From Rhynochetos jubatus (Eukaryota > Chordata > Aves > Eurypygiformes > Rhynochetidae), in NCBI GenBank assembly GCA_027574665.1, contig CM050658.1, positions 23,138,317-23,202,316 of the forward strand: 64,000 nucleotides of DNA, given 5' to 3'. This document shows, piece after piece, positions 38,816 to 51,500 of the stretch. The position numbers were made by a program, and so were the translations under genes. The notes under the pieces were generated by a model. That model was not told the origin of the DNA. It searched no databases and saw only the letters and a list, made by a program, of their open reading frames with translations. Position 1 is the stretch's first letter. Each line of letters begins with the position of its first letter.

Positions 38816-39652
38816 ACCCTCCCCTCCTGGGTGCACGCTTCAGGATCTGCCACGGGCACTCTTACAAAAGGTAGGGAGGCAAGGGGGACTTTAGACTATG
38901 AGAGGAAATGCTGATAAAAAGTGGTAAATACACACTATATATTAAACAAATTCACAAAAATCCCAGGCCTAGATTTTAACCCAATCTGAAAACTTTTCAA
39001 TGTTCATGAATTCAGGAAAGCTGAATAAAATTTCACATGGCATTCCCTTCACGTGTTTAAGACATTGGTAAAACACATACTGCAGGGATTGATCATGCTA
39101 CACACCAGAGTGTGCCTTTTATTTCATGAAGGAAAATTATTTCAGTGAGAATCTGAATATATGTTAATACAGAAAAAGGTGGCAAATAATTAACATTATA
39201 AAAACCTATTACTAAAGTGCAAGAAAAGTACCTGCAACACTTTCTTCCTCTTCCCTTCTGCATTAAAGGGTCCTTCAAGAATTTCAATGAATATTTATCT
39301 GTTCAAGTGTTTCCTAACATTTTTGTAAAATCCTCTGAGAAGAGCTTTACAGAAAATAATGATTTTTAATTCCCCCAAAATAATGTTATGTCTTAAATAT
39401 GAAATCTAATTCTGAAACTGCTTAGTGAAGACTTAAATTTAGTGAACACTTGAAGGTATTACCATAGAAGACTGCTTTGTGAAAGAACTCCTTAAGACTT
39501 AAGTATGGTGTAATACTACTGGAATGAAATATAGTAATATACATGGTTGTTGTTGGGTTATTTTAATGTGGAACTACTTTTTCTAAACACTGAACCAGTT
39601 GTAAGCCCAGGATTTTGCATGTTCTAAACAAGAGAATTTGGATAGGGTTGCC

Positions 39653-40018
39653 AACAGGACTGGAGAAGAGGAGGCTCAGGGGAGACCTTATCACACTCTA
39701 CAGCTCCCTGAAAGGAGGTTGCAGAGAGGTCAGGGTTGGTCTCTTCCAAATAACAAGTGATGGGACAAGAGGAAACGGCCTCAAGTTGTGCCAGGGGAGG
39801 TTTAGATTGGGTATCAGGGAAATTTCCTTCACTGAAAGCGTTGTCAAGTGCCAGAACAGGCTGCCCAGGGAGGTGGTGGAGTCCCCATCCCTAGAGGGAT
39901 TTGAGATGTGTGGATGAGGTGCTCAGGGACATGGTTTAGTGGTGGCCTCAGCAGTGCTGGGTTAACGGTTGGACCTGATGATCATAAAGGTCTTTTCCAA
40001 CCTGAACAATTCTATGAT
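39653..40018 (+). mobile_element. CR1 LINE, 5'-truncated copy of a second subfamily
   Basis: About 365 bp of CR1. It starts in 'ggactggagaagaggaggct', then 'ggggagaccttatcac', 'ctgaaaggaggttgcagaga', 'agtgatgggacaagaggaaa', 'ggaggtttagattgggtatc', 'gggaggtggtggagtcccca', 'gctcagggacatggtttagt', 'ggttggacctgatgatcata' and the tail CAATTCTATGATT. The frame is open across the coding part and reads [20 protein letters not shown], then [12 protein letters not shown], then [17 protein letters not shown]: the C-terminal end of the CR1 polyprotein. The 'gacatggttta' and 'tgatcataaaggtcttttcc' variants mark a subfamily different from those at 8.75, 11.26, 37.0 and 44.6 kb. Confidence 0.95.
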
Positions 40019-40893
40019 TTCCTCAATTCCCAATTCACCTGGTTTGAAAGCAGGGCTTAGGAAAACACAAAGGCTTGAACCAAGAGGGAGGCAGACATGA
40101 CTGCCCACCATGCCACACATGAGCAATGCGGCGCTGCTGCTGTTCTGAAGAGCCAGCTTAGCCAAACAGGACCGCATTTTTCAAACTTGGGAAGACTGAA
40201 CGTTCCTAATAGGATTTAACAAGGCGGCATCTGTCCTTCCGCCACGAGAAGGCAAGGTATTCTGATTTGGAGAGAAGACCGGAACCAAAAAGCCAAGCTG
40301 CAAGGAAGTCAGCTCATTTAAAGGCTTGCAAGTTTATTAGCCTCGGCACTGAAAGGATCTCAGAAAAAGGCTTTTAACAGGAAGTGGAAGAATACAGACT
40401 TTAAAGATGTTCAGATAGCTCTCTGCCAATAAAGCAAAGGCAATTAAAACTTCAATGAATTTCCAGGAGCTAATTCACAAGGAAAAAGTGCTAATGAGAC
40501 ACTTACAAAATGAAAAAAGTAGCCTGTGAAAGGGGGCAGCATCTTCTGGTTTCAATCCAGTCAAAATGCGAGAGATGCATCTTCTCAAAAATGGAGAAGG
40601 GAAAGTCTAAAGTCTCTTTGAACTGAGAAGGCAGCAGCGTTTGAGCTTCCCTCAGGCCGTTGCAGCGACACTTACCCAGTGGCCATGTCTGCCTCATCTC
40701 TGACACTGGAGAGAAAATGGCTGCAAACCCCCTAAAAGCACCAGTCACATAGCAGCCTGCCAGTGCCACGGTGTTTCTGTCCTATCCCCCGCAATATTCA
40801 GTTCAACAGAGCACTACCGACTGAATTCCCTTTTCATCTGATAGCAGTACTACATCTTTCATCACAGTTTCACAGAGGAACGCTGCCCTGTTT

Positions 40894-40917
40894 GGGGGGG
40901 GGGGGGGGGGGGAGGGG
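40894..40917. repeat. G19 homopolymer, interrupted G-rich continuation
   Basis: Nineteen consecutive G (40894-40912), then a single A and four more G. It sits in moderately GC-rich sequence, not inside a recognised CR1 copy. Confidence 0.92.
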
Positions 40918-43900
40918 CGAGGCGTTCTCCTCTTCACACCCCCTCGGCTTGTCAGATGCAGGCTAGCAGAGAGGGAGCACCGACTGAAGATCGCTGTTAT
41001 TCCTTGTTTCCCATGAGTGGCTCATTTATAGATCAGAGTTGCAAACTTTTTGTTCCAGAAACTTCACGAAGGTTTTCACAGTAGCCTTTCATAAACAGTT
41101 TGGGCACAAGCAGGGCTCGCTTGTCCTTCAACATAAGCCCTTATCATAATTTATAAAATAATTATAGGTTGATACAAGGAGTCAAGGCTCACCACTGATT
41201 CCAGAACATCACGTGTGTTTTCCTTTCAGTGCATACTAGGAAAAACGTGATTTACTCAGAATCTCAGCCCTACTTCTGCTTCTCACACAAGCAAGCTGAG
41301 AGAAGTTCTGAGGCTCAGGCTTTAACTGGACCGTGACTAATGTCAGCTACTAATACTGCGTAGGGCCAAAACATATCCAGGTGAATCCTCCGGCTTCCAA
41401 CAGTATCAAAACACTTGAACAAGTCTCACTCGGCCACAATCTCAGTCACATTCAGGCAAATGGGTACAGAACTGCAGCAATAGCCGCACGGTTGCAGTAG
41501 CGGAGTTGGCCATACTCCGTTCCTAATGGCTCAGGAATGGTTTCAGTGAAAACAGCAGAACGACTTAACTCGGCAATGTCATTCAAGCCCAACACACACT
41601 TATTTAGATGTATGTGGCCATGTGCACACAAGTTCACAGAATGCATCCCTACTTAACACAGTGGCAAAATTACAAATTAACATAATTTAACACAGTCACT
41701 CTGGGGTACAGTGCCCGAGCAAAACAATCCCCTCTCACAAAGAAAAACATCCTGGCTTGTTACAGAACTGTTTTCTTCACTGGAAGGATTCAACTTCACA
41801 GCACTACAGAATGCTGAACTGAGAGGGAGGAATGTTTTTTAGCGTAGTGATAGACGAGCTACAAAAACAGGTCCACAGTGATCAGGTGGCTGTGAGAAAA
41901 ATAGTAAGATATGCCAGAGACATCTGAAGCATGCAGTTTTCCCCAATAACACCTAGAACATTTCCCATGAGAAAAACTTGAACCTTCTCTTTTCTTGCAT
42001 TTCAAGTGTGTGTGAATATATAACGAAAAATCTGGGGGAACTTCCACTGAGTTTTTAATACACATATATATAGTGTTATTTTTCTAATCCTTATGTCACA
42101 ACAGCAACAAATTTTAAAGGATTAGGATTTTTTCTTTGTTTTGCCTTTGGGAAGGGATGGGGAGAGGGGGAGTCCTTCTGGAAACATTTCAGTTTACTGC
42201 AAGCTACTTCCCATTGTAAGAATTCGGTAGGTAAGCCTATATGTTGCCGGATGAGAGCTAGACATGCCTAGAGTTACCCTGCAGAAAAACTTGTATAGAA
42301 ATGAAGCATCTCCAATATACTTGCATCCAGCCAACAAACAAGTCAAAAACGCTTCACCTATCTTGCAGGAGTTCAATATCTAAATATTTGCCTTCTTCCC
42401 TCAAATAACCCTGTCCAATATTACGGGTTTTTGTACAGTGTGATCTAAGAAGTCAGAGTTTAGACTGCTACGTTTTTGTCTGACCTGTTTTTCAGCTTCA
42501 AAACTAGTATTTCAGCGTGTTGAGTTTGGGCAATAGTGCCCAGAGGACTAAAGAAAGCTAGTAATACAAAAGGACTACATAGCTCCAAACGCCTGTAATT
42601 TTAAAACGATGCACTCCCAGTGCCAGAGCTACTCAAAATACTTCAGAATCACTGAGCTCAACTCTTAACAGCATCGAGCACCGCAGCTCTGCTTCAGCTG
42701 GAAGATTTACGACAGTGGGATTTATAATGCTTAGCTTCTCAATATCAAGGCCATTTATTCAACATAATAAGAAATCTAGGAGCTACTTAACACGTGACAG
42801 TAGCAGCTCAGAACAATTTAAGACAATTAAAGACATCTTCTATATTTAATTGAAGAACTATCTAGGCAGTTGAGAAGGCAAAATTGCAAAAGACTGAGAG
42901 TGAATTTTGCATCTCATCTTCCGTGAAGAACAACACGGCATTTTCAAAGGCTAGGAATGTTATCTTTAATGTAGGAGACAAAAAGATGTTTCTTTCATAA
43001 TTTCTACATAATATCCCAAGTGTTACCTATTTTATGTAGCTATAGGAACATTACTTTTATGCATTAATATTCAGGTACCCAGAAATAAAATCTACTTTTG
43101 CACAAGAGAACAAATGTAATATTTAACTGAACCCTGAATTTAACTGAATATTGCTTTGCCCTGCCCACATATAAACACCACCTGAATAAAACCTCAACTC
43201 AGTTTTGACCCAGTAGCTGCTTTTACAAACAACTTATTTCAGGAACATCTTTAACACTCTTAGCTGTACAGCAGCAGCTTCCAGGCTGTTCTTAATCTTG
43301 TGACAACTTTAAAGACAACACAAGGCTCCTTGGTGTGCTATTCTGCACAGATGAATTCTGCACTTTGCTGGATGCGACGCTGGAAAATAATTTGCTTACA
43401 AAGGCTCTCCCTTCCTGGAGCTCCGAAGCGTACTAAAGCAGCATCTCAGGAAATAACACGACTTGCTGGAGAACACATTTTCTGAAGAGTTATTTGCAAC
43501 CTAGAACAGTTTCAATGTTACGCTATTAAAAATCTATATTATAATAAAGCTTAAACCTCATTAATATGCAACAAGAATATGGTAAGGTCCACGTTCTGTT
43601 CCATACACAGCAGATCACATAACACACTTCACCACCACTTTCCCTGTGCTAACAAAAAAAGCCAGACACACTAACAGTATGATTGAAACAGCTTTTCAGT
43701 ATCTACCACACAGATTGTACACAGAAAAAATCTCAGTAAGCAGGATTTCTTTTAAGAAAAAGAATTGCACTGGTACCACTGTTCAACATCACTAAGTTAA
43801 TTTTTTTTCTTCCTGCTTTAAATATACAGAACTATTTTCCTCATAACATGTCTAAATGTAAGAAACAGTGCTGCAGCAGCTTACGTGTTAACACATAAAT

Positions 43901-44206
43901 ACAGACTGTTTTCCTTAAATATGTACTTAGGTTGTTTTCTAGACAATTGAATATTACAGACAAAAGTATCATCTGCAGAGAGCAAATATTTGAATGGTAT
44001 TCAGTATGAAAAACGATGACTAACAGAACAAAACGGTGTAATTTCAAGAGCTGTACTTTATAATCATCATTTTGAGCAGAGTAGGGAGCAGTGCTACAAG
44101 CAGCAGGGGGACAAACCCAACAGCTGCTGCAATCAACTTCTGCTTCTTTACAGATATTCTGTACCTTCATCTAGCTGACAAATTTTTAAATCATCCTGCC
44201 TATCTG

Positions 44207-44247
44207 AAAAAGAAAAGAAAAAAACCCAAAACCCAAGCCAAAAAATA
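44207..44247. repeat. A/C-rich low-complexity patch
   Basis: Almost only A and C with a few G: aaaagaaaagaaaaaaaccc, then aaaacccaagcc and more A. It mirrors the G/T-rich patches seen elsewhere in the window, on the opposite strand. Confidence 0.75.
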
Positions 44248-44611
44248 ACACATAAAGCCCACATTTTATTGCAACCTCTACTGCTGGATCTCCAGTCACT
44301 TATACAACACTGCTATTCAGTTCCTCAATTTGCTGCTAGTTAGCTGGGTTTAGCACAGTCCACATCCGAGAGGAGCTGCGTTAATGGTTCCTTTTACTCC
44401 TAGATCTCGGTACAGTCTGAAATCTTGTAGCTCAGTCCTGCTTCTTCTCAGTGACACCCCACTGCAAGAAAAGACAGTTCTGGGCTGCAGACCAGCAGTC
44501 ACCACCCCTATGGCTTTCACACAGGGAATATTTCCTCTGATGTTACCTCAACAGCCAGCGACCATCCTCAAGGGAAAAATTCCAGGGGAAATTCAAAATG
44601 TATTAAAAGAA

Positions 44612-44883
44612 TTGTAGTGACAGGACAAGGGATAATGGGTTTAAATTGAAAGAGGGTAGGTTTAGGTCAGACATCAGGAAGTTCTGCCCGGAGAGGGTGG
44701 GGAGGCACTGGCACAGGTTGCCCAGAGAAGCTGTGGATGCCCCATCCCTGGAAGTGTCCAAGGCCAGGCTGGATGAGGCTTGGAGCAACCTGGTCTAGTG
44801 GAGGGTGTCCCTGCCCATGGCAGGGGGTTGGAACTAGATGGTCTTTGAGGTCCCTTCCAACCCAAACCATTCTGTGATTCTAT
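44612..44883 (+). mobile_element. CR1 LINE, 5'-truncated copy, shares subfamily with 37.0 kb copy
   Basis: It starts abruptly at 'tgtagtgacaggacaaggga', which is further downstream in the element than the 5' end of the 37.0 kb copy. It runs through 'gtttaaattgaaagaggg', the 'cggagagggtggggaggcac' block, GCCCAGAGAAGCTGTGG, GCCAGGCTGGATGAGGC, CCATGGCAGGGGGTTGGAAC, 'gatggtctttgaggtccc' and ATTCTGTGATTCTAT. In the 'catcaggaagttctgcccgg' region a few bases present in other copies (aagaaattcttccc) are missing, which would shift the coding frame. The outer 5' flank shows no resemblance to that of the 37.0 kb copy. Confidence 0.97.
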
Positions 44884-44944
44884 CTATTATGAGACATTGG
44901 GCATCCCCAGGAGCAGGCAAGACAACCCTGCGCAGAAGGGAGAA
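44884..44944 (+). repeat. Extra 61-bp 3' flank shared with CR1 at 37.0 kb
   Basis: Starts ctattatgagacattgggca directly after the CR1 tail and matches the reverse complement of 36953-37013 at 57 of 61 positions. The four differences are at offsets 30, 36, 49 and 59; three are G/A transitions, two of them at CpG positions. After 44944 the loci diverge completely. Confidence 0.9.
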
Positions 44945-47900
44945 CATCCAGTAGTGCAGGTTTCCTGCAGAGACAGATCAGAACATGAAGAGAGGTCCTA
45001 ACTTTCCCTGCGATCCATGGCAGCTGATCTCTGCTCCCAGGTGTGCCTTGCTCACGTCCTCCAAGACATGCCTGCCTCTGATGCAACCTGTATGAGACTG
45101 GTAGAGTTTTTACTGTGACACCAACTGCCTCCCTAAAGCTCAGTCCTTTTCCTTATTTCCATTCTGGTGTTACAGCGGGCATACTGCTGACTTTACAACT
45201 GCCAGTCACTGGGGGACACGACTAGAGAACGGTATGGCTGAAGTACATTTTCCACTTCTACAGAGGTCTTTATTAGTGTCCTGTCACAAAGCACTCCTAC
45301 CATGGCCATGGTATTGGACTGCCCAACCTTAGGCTTGTGTGAATCTCAGATGAGCATCACGCTTTATGCATATCAAACTTTAATGCACTGAAGAAAGCGT
45401 GCAGAGTCTAACAAAAGCAAGAGCGATTTGTGCCTAGCTATAACCTGCAATAACAGTCTTAAAAATGTTCTTCCTATCTTCACCAGGTGAAAAATCACTC
45501 ATACCAAGGCAGTCAGCAGACTGCTTATGCATAATTTAAGAGCCTCATCTAGTTTCCACCAAGTCAATGAAAAATCCCCTACAAACCTTAATGTCAACTG
45601 AATTGTGCCACAGGGACGGAGCTGCACAATTCCTAGCTCTTACGCCAGTGCTTCGAACAAGATGAACTTTGCAAAGTAAGCTTAGTTACTTGTAGGAAGC
45701 ACGAAAACAAAAGTAAATCCAGGCATTCCATAGAGTAAATAGAGAAAAAGCTTCCAAAGACTAATGTTGTAAGTCACTGAGGTGCTCTGCATGACACAGC
45801 ACGACTTCTGGAGGTGAGCAGGATGCTTGGTAGGGCTCGGTAGAGATGCTTAGTGCAGGGATGTTGCTTGGCACAGGACTGACACCTCCAGGGAATCTGT
45901 CAAAAGGGCAAAGCTGTTCACGCCACCCAGACCACATCAAATAGAGACTTAGCCATCAGGGTTTGGGTTGCTTTTTCTAATAAATAAAAATATAATCAGC
46001 AAAAGGAAAACCAAAGTCGGAATCTATTTTTTGCCACAGTCACAGTATTAATTTTGAGGAGGAGGAAGGGAGCAGAGTAATTTCTTGGCACATATTTGAA
46101 CTGCCTGTCATACCACGCAGTGAAGACCATACACCCTTTGTGAGATACCAAAAGTCAGGTAAGTTAGAGTCTAAACAACTAAAAACATTAGAAAATTGGG
46201 GGCAAGACAGAAATTGTCTTTATGCAAGTTTAACGTGCTTTTTTAAGCTTCATAGAGTGTTTTGTCATGATCAGGGGCTTACTCCAGTTGGACACTTGCA
46301 GAGGTGACATTCCTGGTTACCAGCAGCTGAACACAGTGTTTCACATTAAGAGAAATTCTGACCCTATGTATATCAGCGTGAAGCTTCTGTATCTGAAAGT
46401 TTCCAGTTTTGTGTCTATCAGCTACTAACAACACACTGTGTGGGATATGGTATAAATAAGGAATTTTCAAACTCCCAGCAACTTAGGGCATGAAGCTTGC
46501 CAGTTCAGGTAAGGCTAAAAGATGTCCTGCTTTCTTTTCCATGAATCTTAATCATAAATTCCTTCATGTTTTTACCTCAGTGTGCTCTCCTGCCATTACA
46601 AACATGTTACAAAATCAAATAGTGCTTTCTAAACATTTTAGCCAGCAGTTAACTTCAAGTTTTCTCTCCAAGTCATTGCAGGAAACGACAGAAGTGGGTA
46701 CTTTCTGCCCCAAGAGGCTCTGCTCCCCCACCGCCCTGCCCAGGGACTCAAGCAGTGCTGCTTGACTTCCCAATCCGCAGCTTGAACTCTAACATTTGCC
46801 AGGATTCAGCCAATTTTACACACCAGACCTCCTGCAGAGCTGACAGCTTTGATAACATATTTTTAGAGGCTCAAAAAGGAGCAAAACTTAGGCCCCTTTT
46901 CCTTATTCTCGCTGGGGTACACGGGCCCTGTTTCACTTGCAGAGGCTCCTCAGGTACTTGCTTTTAAGAACAACCCTCGTGTTAGGACTTCTATAAAAAG
47001 TGCCATCTCAGAGCTGTCTGTGGAGTAATCTCAGTGTGAATCCACACTTATTTGAGCAAATCAGCCCCCAGAGCCCTCAAATATTTCAATATGTTCTTGG
47101 ATTTGGATTTCTCAGAAGTCTAAGGAATCAAATCCTACACTAAGGCTTCAGCTCTGCCCTCCTTCAGCATACGTCTTGTGAAGCAAGAGGAGATGCTTGG
47201 CCTAATTCCACTTTTTAGAGCTTTCTATCCCACATCTCATTTGTGCCAGTTCTCAGCAGTGCTTTAAAAATTCCATCAAAAAAGATACTGTGTATTTCAC
47301 ATATTAATTTGTGTATTAAAGTGGAAGACTAAACCCTTTTTGCCTCATGGCATTTACAGGTCTTAACATAAGAAGTCTTATGCTCCTCCATCAATTAACT
47401 ATATGCTTGTTTCCAAAATGAGCGACAAGTCTTTCCCACCATCTCACAGCATTTGCATAAAGTATTTTAGCCTCACAAACCCAACTACAGGCATAGATAT
47501 CTCATCTAGCACACTTCTATGATGATACAGTGGTTTTAAAGAGAAATGCATGTCAAGTACATCAGTGTTAAGAGGCTCTTTCACAGTGCATTAAAAAAAT
47601 TGAACCATATATCAGCCTCGTATCTCTGCATGCTCAGAAAGATTCAAGTGAGCAGATTACAGCTTCCTTATTGTAGGAGATACTAAGCATCTAAGAGTCC
47701 TGGCTGTGATAAGGTATTTTAAAACGGTTGAAGTCAGCTCTTTCAAGCCATATGAACTGCTGCATACTGGAGAGAAACCCGAACAAATGGTCTCCAACCA
47801 TCCGTCTGCAAGGACGTGGGCAATAACTGCAGCCCAATTTGAGCACTACCCTGTCTACATGAAAAGTAAACGTGAAGTACTTGATATCTTGCTGTAAATT

Positions 47901-48500
47901 CATCGCGAGTTCACTGCACACTTTCTGAGCAGTTCTGTAAAAGGCATGAGGTACTGTGGAGTAGTGCCTGTGCCAGAAATTCATACCCCAAAAAAGCCTA
48001 TGCTTTAGTAAAGAGGTTGTCTAGTGCAACCAGATATACTGACCTCTTAATTTATATATATTGCACCCCTTTCTCCTGCATTATTTAACACCAGGAAGAA
48101 CTACTTAAGCACTGCGCTCAGCCAGGATTAACCAAGATCTTAACTTTCTGCCCCATTCCACTCCCGTCTGAAGGTAGCAGCAAGTTCCACCAGTTTCTTT
48201 GTAAGCACCAGGTAAATTACCTGGGCAACACTCCTTTTATTCCCTGCCACCATCCTCCTTGATGATGTCAAGTCAGTATGTTTGTAAAGACCCTACTAAT
48301 TTGTTGCTTGGCTAATTTAAGCTGTACCTAGCAAGTCGGCGTGTATAAGCAGATCCAGAACCAAACACACAAGTTACGGCTTGTACCAGAGAAACCAAGT
48401 CTTTGTAAAGCAAGCCATGAAAGATCAACCTCCACAGCTGGCTCAGCAGGATCATGAGGGCTGTCATGCATACAGGATTGTTGGAGTGCCCTCTGTGCCA

Positions 48501-48550
48501 TTTGTCGGGTTTTGTTTGTTTGGTAGTTTGGGTTTTGGTGTGTTTTTTTT
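48501..48550. repeat. G/T-rich low-complexity patch
   Basis: A plus-strand G/T-only patch (tttgtcgggttttgtttgtt, then ggtagtttgggttttggtg and a T-run) with TTTGGGTTTT words resembling, but not being, telomeric repeats. Confidence 0.75.
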
Positions 48551-51500
48551 AAAAACTTTCAGGATTTATCAAGGAACAACTGCTGCAATTTAAACCAACA
48601 CAAACCCCAAAGCAGTATTTCTGGCCAATCCTTCAGAAGGAAGGAATCCTCTAATTCTCCTGCCTCATCACCATTGCATTTACCTTCTTGATCCCCACAC
48701 ACTCTCCTGAAAGCTCTGCTCGCCAGGCGCCCCGTGCCTACCTTTTTCACAGTTAACATTTTGGCTTCCATATGCATTACTGTAAACAAAATCCTTTCCC
48801 CAGAAGGATGCCTTTGCTAAGGGCAAGACTGATTTTCTTGTCTTTCCTGGAAGGAAAGGAAATTTCAACAGCCTGTGGTTATAGCTCCATGGAGGACAAC
48901 TGGAAACTGCATCCATGTTATGAAGAAAATGACTCCTAAGGTTATTTCTTAAATCTATCGAAGATGCAGGGGGTGGCCACATTTTCCACTGTGGAAAGAT
49001 TCATGCAAACCCTGTCAGAAGTGTTTACACTGGAGATCAGTTTCTATTGCTTAAAAGTATGATTTAAACAAAAGCTAAACAGGAAATTGAAAGGTCGTTG
49101 AAGACACTTGACTGTTACATACTAGTTTTGTTGCATAATTTCTGGCATACTTGCATTTTCTTAATCTAATTTATTAAAACGACAGTAAATTCATTTCAGA
49201 TAGCTCTTCCTATGGAATAATAGCTATTCCTTTACTTCAAAAATAGAATCTCCAGATGTATTTTAAAACATTATTAATAGCATTCATTTATTAATAATGA
49301 AACTGCTAGCATTTAGATGTTATATTTCCATTCTACTATTTACCAGCTGGTTTGCATTAGTATTAGCTTTCTACTGTACTTCTCACATAAAGCACAGTAA
49401 CTTTTTTCCATCCAAGTTACTCAGCTTCAGTATCGTGAACATGATTTCTTGGGAAGAAAAATACAATAAATGTTGCTCCAAAATAACCACCAGTTATAAC
49501 TCTCATCAGTTGAATCTTAAGGAAAAAAGCACTTGAGACAGATTAGGTAGCTTACATGACTTGACATAAAAACCTCATCTTATACATCCAGTTCTATAAG
49601 TAACTTAGTACATTCAGCAGCTATTCAGCCTTTCAAAGTAGGAAACACTCAGTTTTGACATTTTTAGAGTGCATTTTCCAGACCAAAAGACGACTATTTT
49701 TACACGGAATAGCTTGCACACAGGCTGTTTAACCTGGTATTTTATCAAGGCAGGTACAAATACATTCCTCCCCCCGCCAAAGCCTGTAGTTATCTACAGG
49801 ACACCAACTAGCAGCATTCTTGCCGACTTAATGCAGAGAACTTTGGGATTTTGAGATGAGGAGAAATTATTCCTAAACAAGTCCTTGTTTACTAACAAGG
49901 ACTCTAGTGCTACATAACTAGAGAACGGAGATTTAATAAACAGCATAAACACTACAGAAGGAAATTTACTCTGGGACACCTCAACTTCCAGGGTCCACCA
50001 CTGCTAGGACCAAACAGCCCCTTGGCTCCAGTTCCTGACACCACACATATTTATTCAGGCTTTCTAAAAAGGACCCCACAGCAATCTGCAAAAGCCCTTC
50101 CACAACAAGGATTTCTCAGTGAAAAAAATCAGAACAGACGAGCTCACTTTGGTAAAAATGATTTACAAACATCCTAAACAACAGTTTTGTGCTTCAGGAA
50201 ATAGTTCAACAGCATGTAATGTATATTTTACATTTTCTGAACATTAAGTGGTTAATATTTGTTCTAAATCTCCACTATCTTATGACTGCCAGCTTCATAA
50301 TTTGTTATTATTAATTAGCAACTATCACATAAACTAAAGTATGCAGAAACTGGCACAGATTCAAGTGTTTGGATAGCCCCCTCTTTCCCTACTAGGGAGA
50401 GCCAGCATTGTTTCATTATTCATCAGAAGCTGTTGACAGAACATGGTGCATGTTATTTGATCAGGGTCTGCAAGCAGTAGGTTTTTCTAAAAATATTTTC
50501 AGCTCTATTTATTGGGAACTTGTTTCTATTTTTATTTTGCATAAACCAATTGCATGGTAAGCTGCAACACAAGCAATCAGCCAGTGTCATAAAAGTGCCA
50601 ACAAATAATAAAAAGCTTACAGCAATCATATTTCATTCATCTAAGTTGCAGAAATCCCACAACCTTAAATAGAGAAAAAAAACCTTCATTCAAACAGCAT
50701 AACCCCTAGAAAAAATAAAAAGTGACATTCCCTACCCTGCCCATCACAACACTTGCTAAAAATCTCCCTTCCTACAGTTTATCATGTCCTGGAAGGCCCA
50801 TCCACAGCAAAAGGAGATAATTAATACCAGACGTTAGTTCAAAATCATAATAAACTCATGACCATGATTCCTCTGAATAGTTTAATACAGCTGCTTTATA
50901 ACCTAGGACTCTTTTCAAGTAGCATTCTGAAAATGTGAACTGGCATACTGAAAGAGACTGCATTAATTTTCGCAGGTGTTTTAGTATAATTAGGAAAGTC
51001 CATCAGAGTTGCCGTTACATGTATTATGACAGCACTCATGAACGCCAATTAGTGATGGGGCACTGCAGACACACAGGATAAACAGTTCCCTTAACCAAGG
51101 CGACATTGAAGGCATGGGAAACACAGAAAAGTAGCATCTCCTGCGCTAAGAACAGAAGTAAATCAGGCAGTGGACAGGAAAGGTCTTTTGTCTATTAACT
51201 CACAGATCTCCAAGAGAGGGTTCTAAAATCCTCAACGTCCTATTGACACGAACTTAAACCACGTCACAGAACAAAGTAGGCTTGCATTGTACTCCAGCTT
51301 ACTCCTCAAAATAAAAAAATGCTTAGCGTACCCCTGATAAATCATTCTGGTGCACCTCAAAAGCATTGCTGTGTCTCATAACAACCGACCCAAGGTAACT
51401 ATGGTCACGGACATTCAAGGAGAATTTACAGTAAGCAGCCACAAGTATTTTCAAAGGAAAACATAACAAAACCCAATTAACAAAGCACTCTCCCAGGAAC

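Larger units (their letters stand above)
37333..39652. other. Non-coding spacer with one ancient SINE-like remnant
   Basis: About 2.3 kb. It holds a short TA/CA microsatellite and a probable MIR-like fragment, both listed separately. An open frame of 151 codons (38075-38530, plus) has no recognisable domain and an unremarkable composition; I do not call it a gene. Confidence 0.55.
40019..44611. other. Gene-free stretch, low-complexity G tract inside
   Basis: About 4.6 kb with no recognised exon or RNA gene. The first kilobase is somewhat richer in G+C than average for the window and contains the G19 tract; the rest is ordinary AT-rich DNA. Confidence 0.55.

Noticed and set aside
36952..44945. 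Inverted segmental duplication linking the two CR1 copies
   Set aside because: The 5' ends and 5' flanks of the two elements differ and the homology stops about 61 bp after each tail, so a simple duplicated block does not fit.
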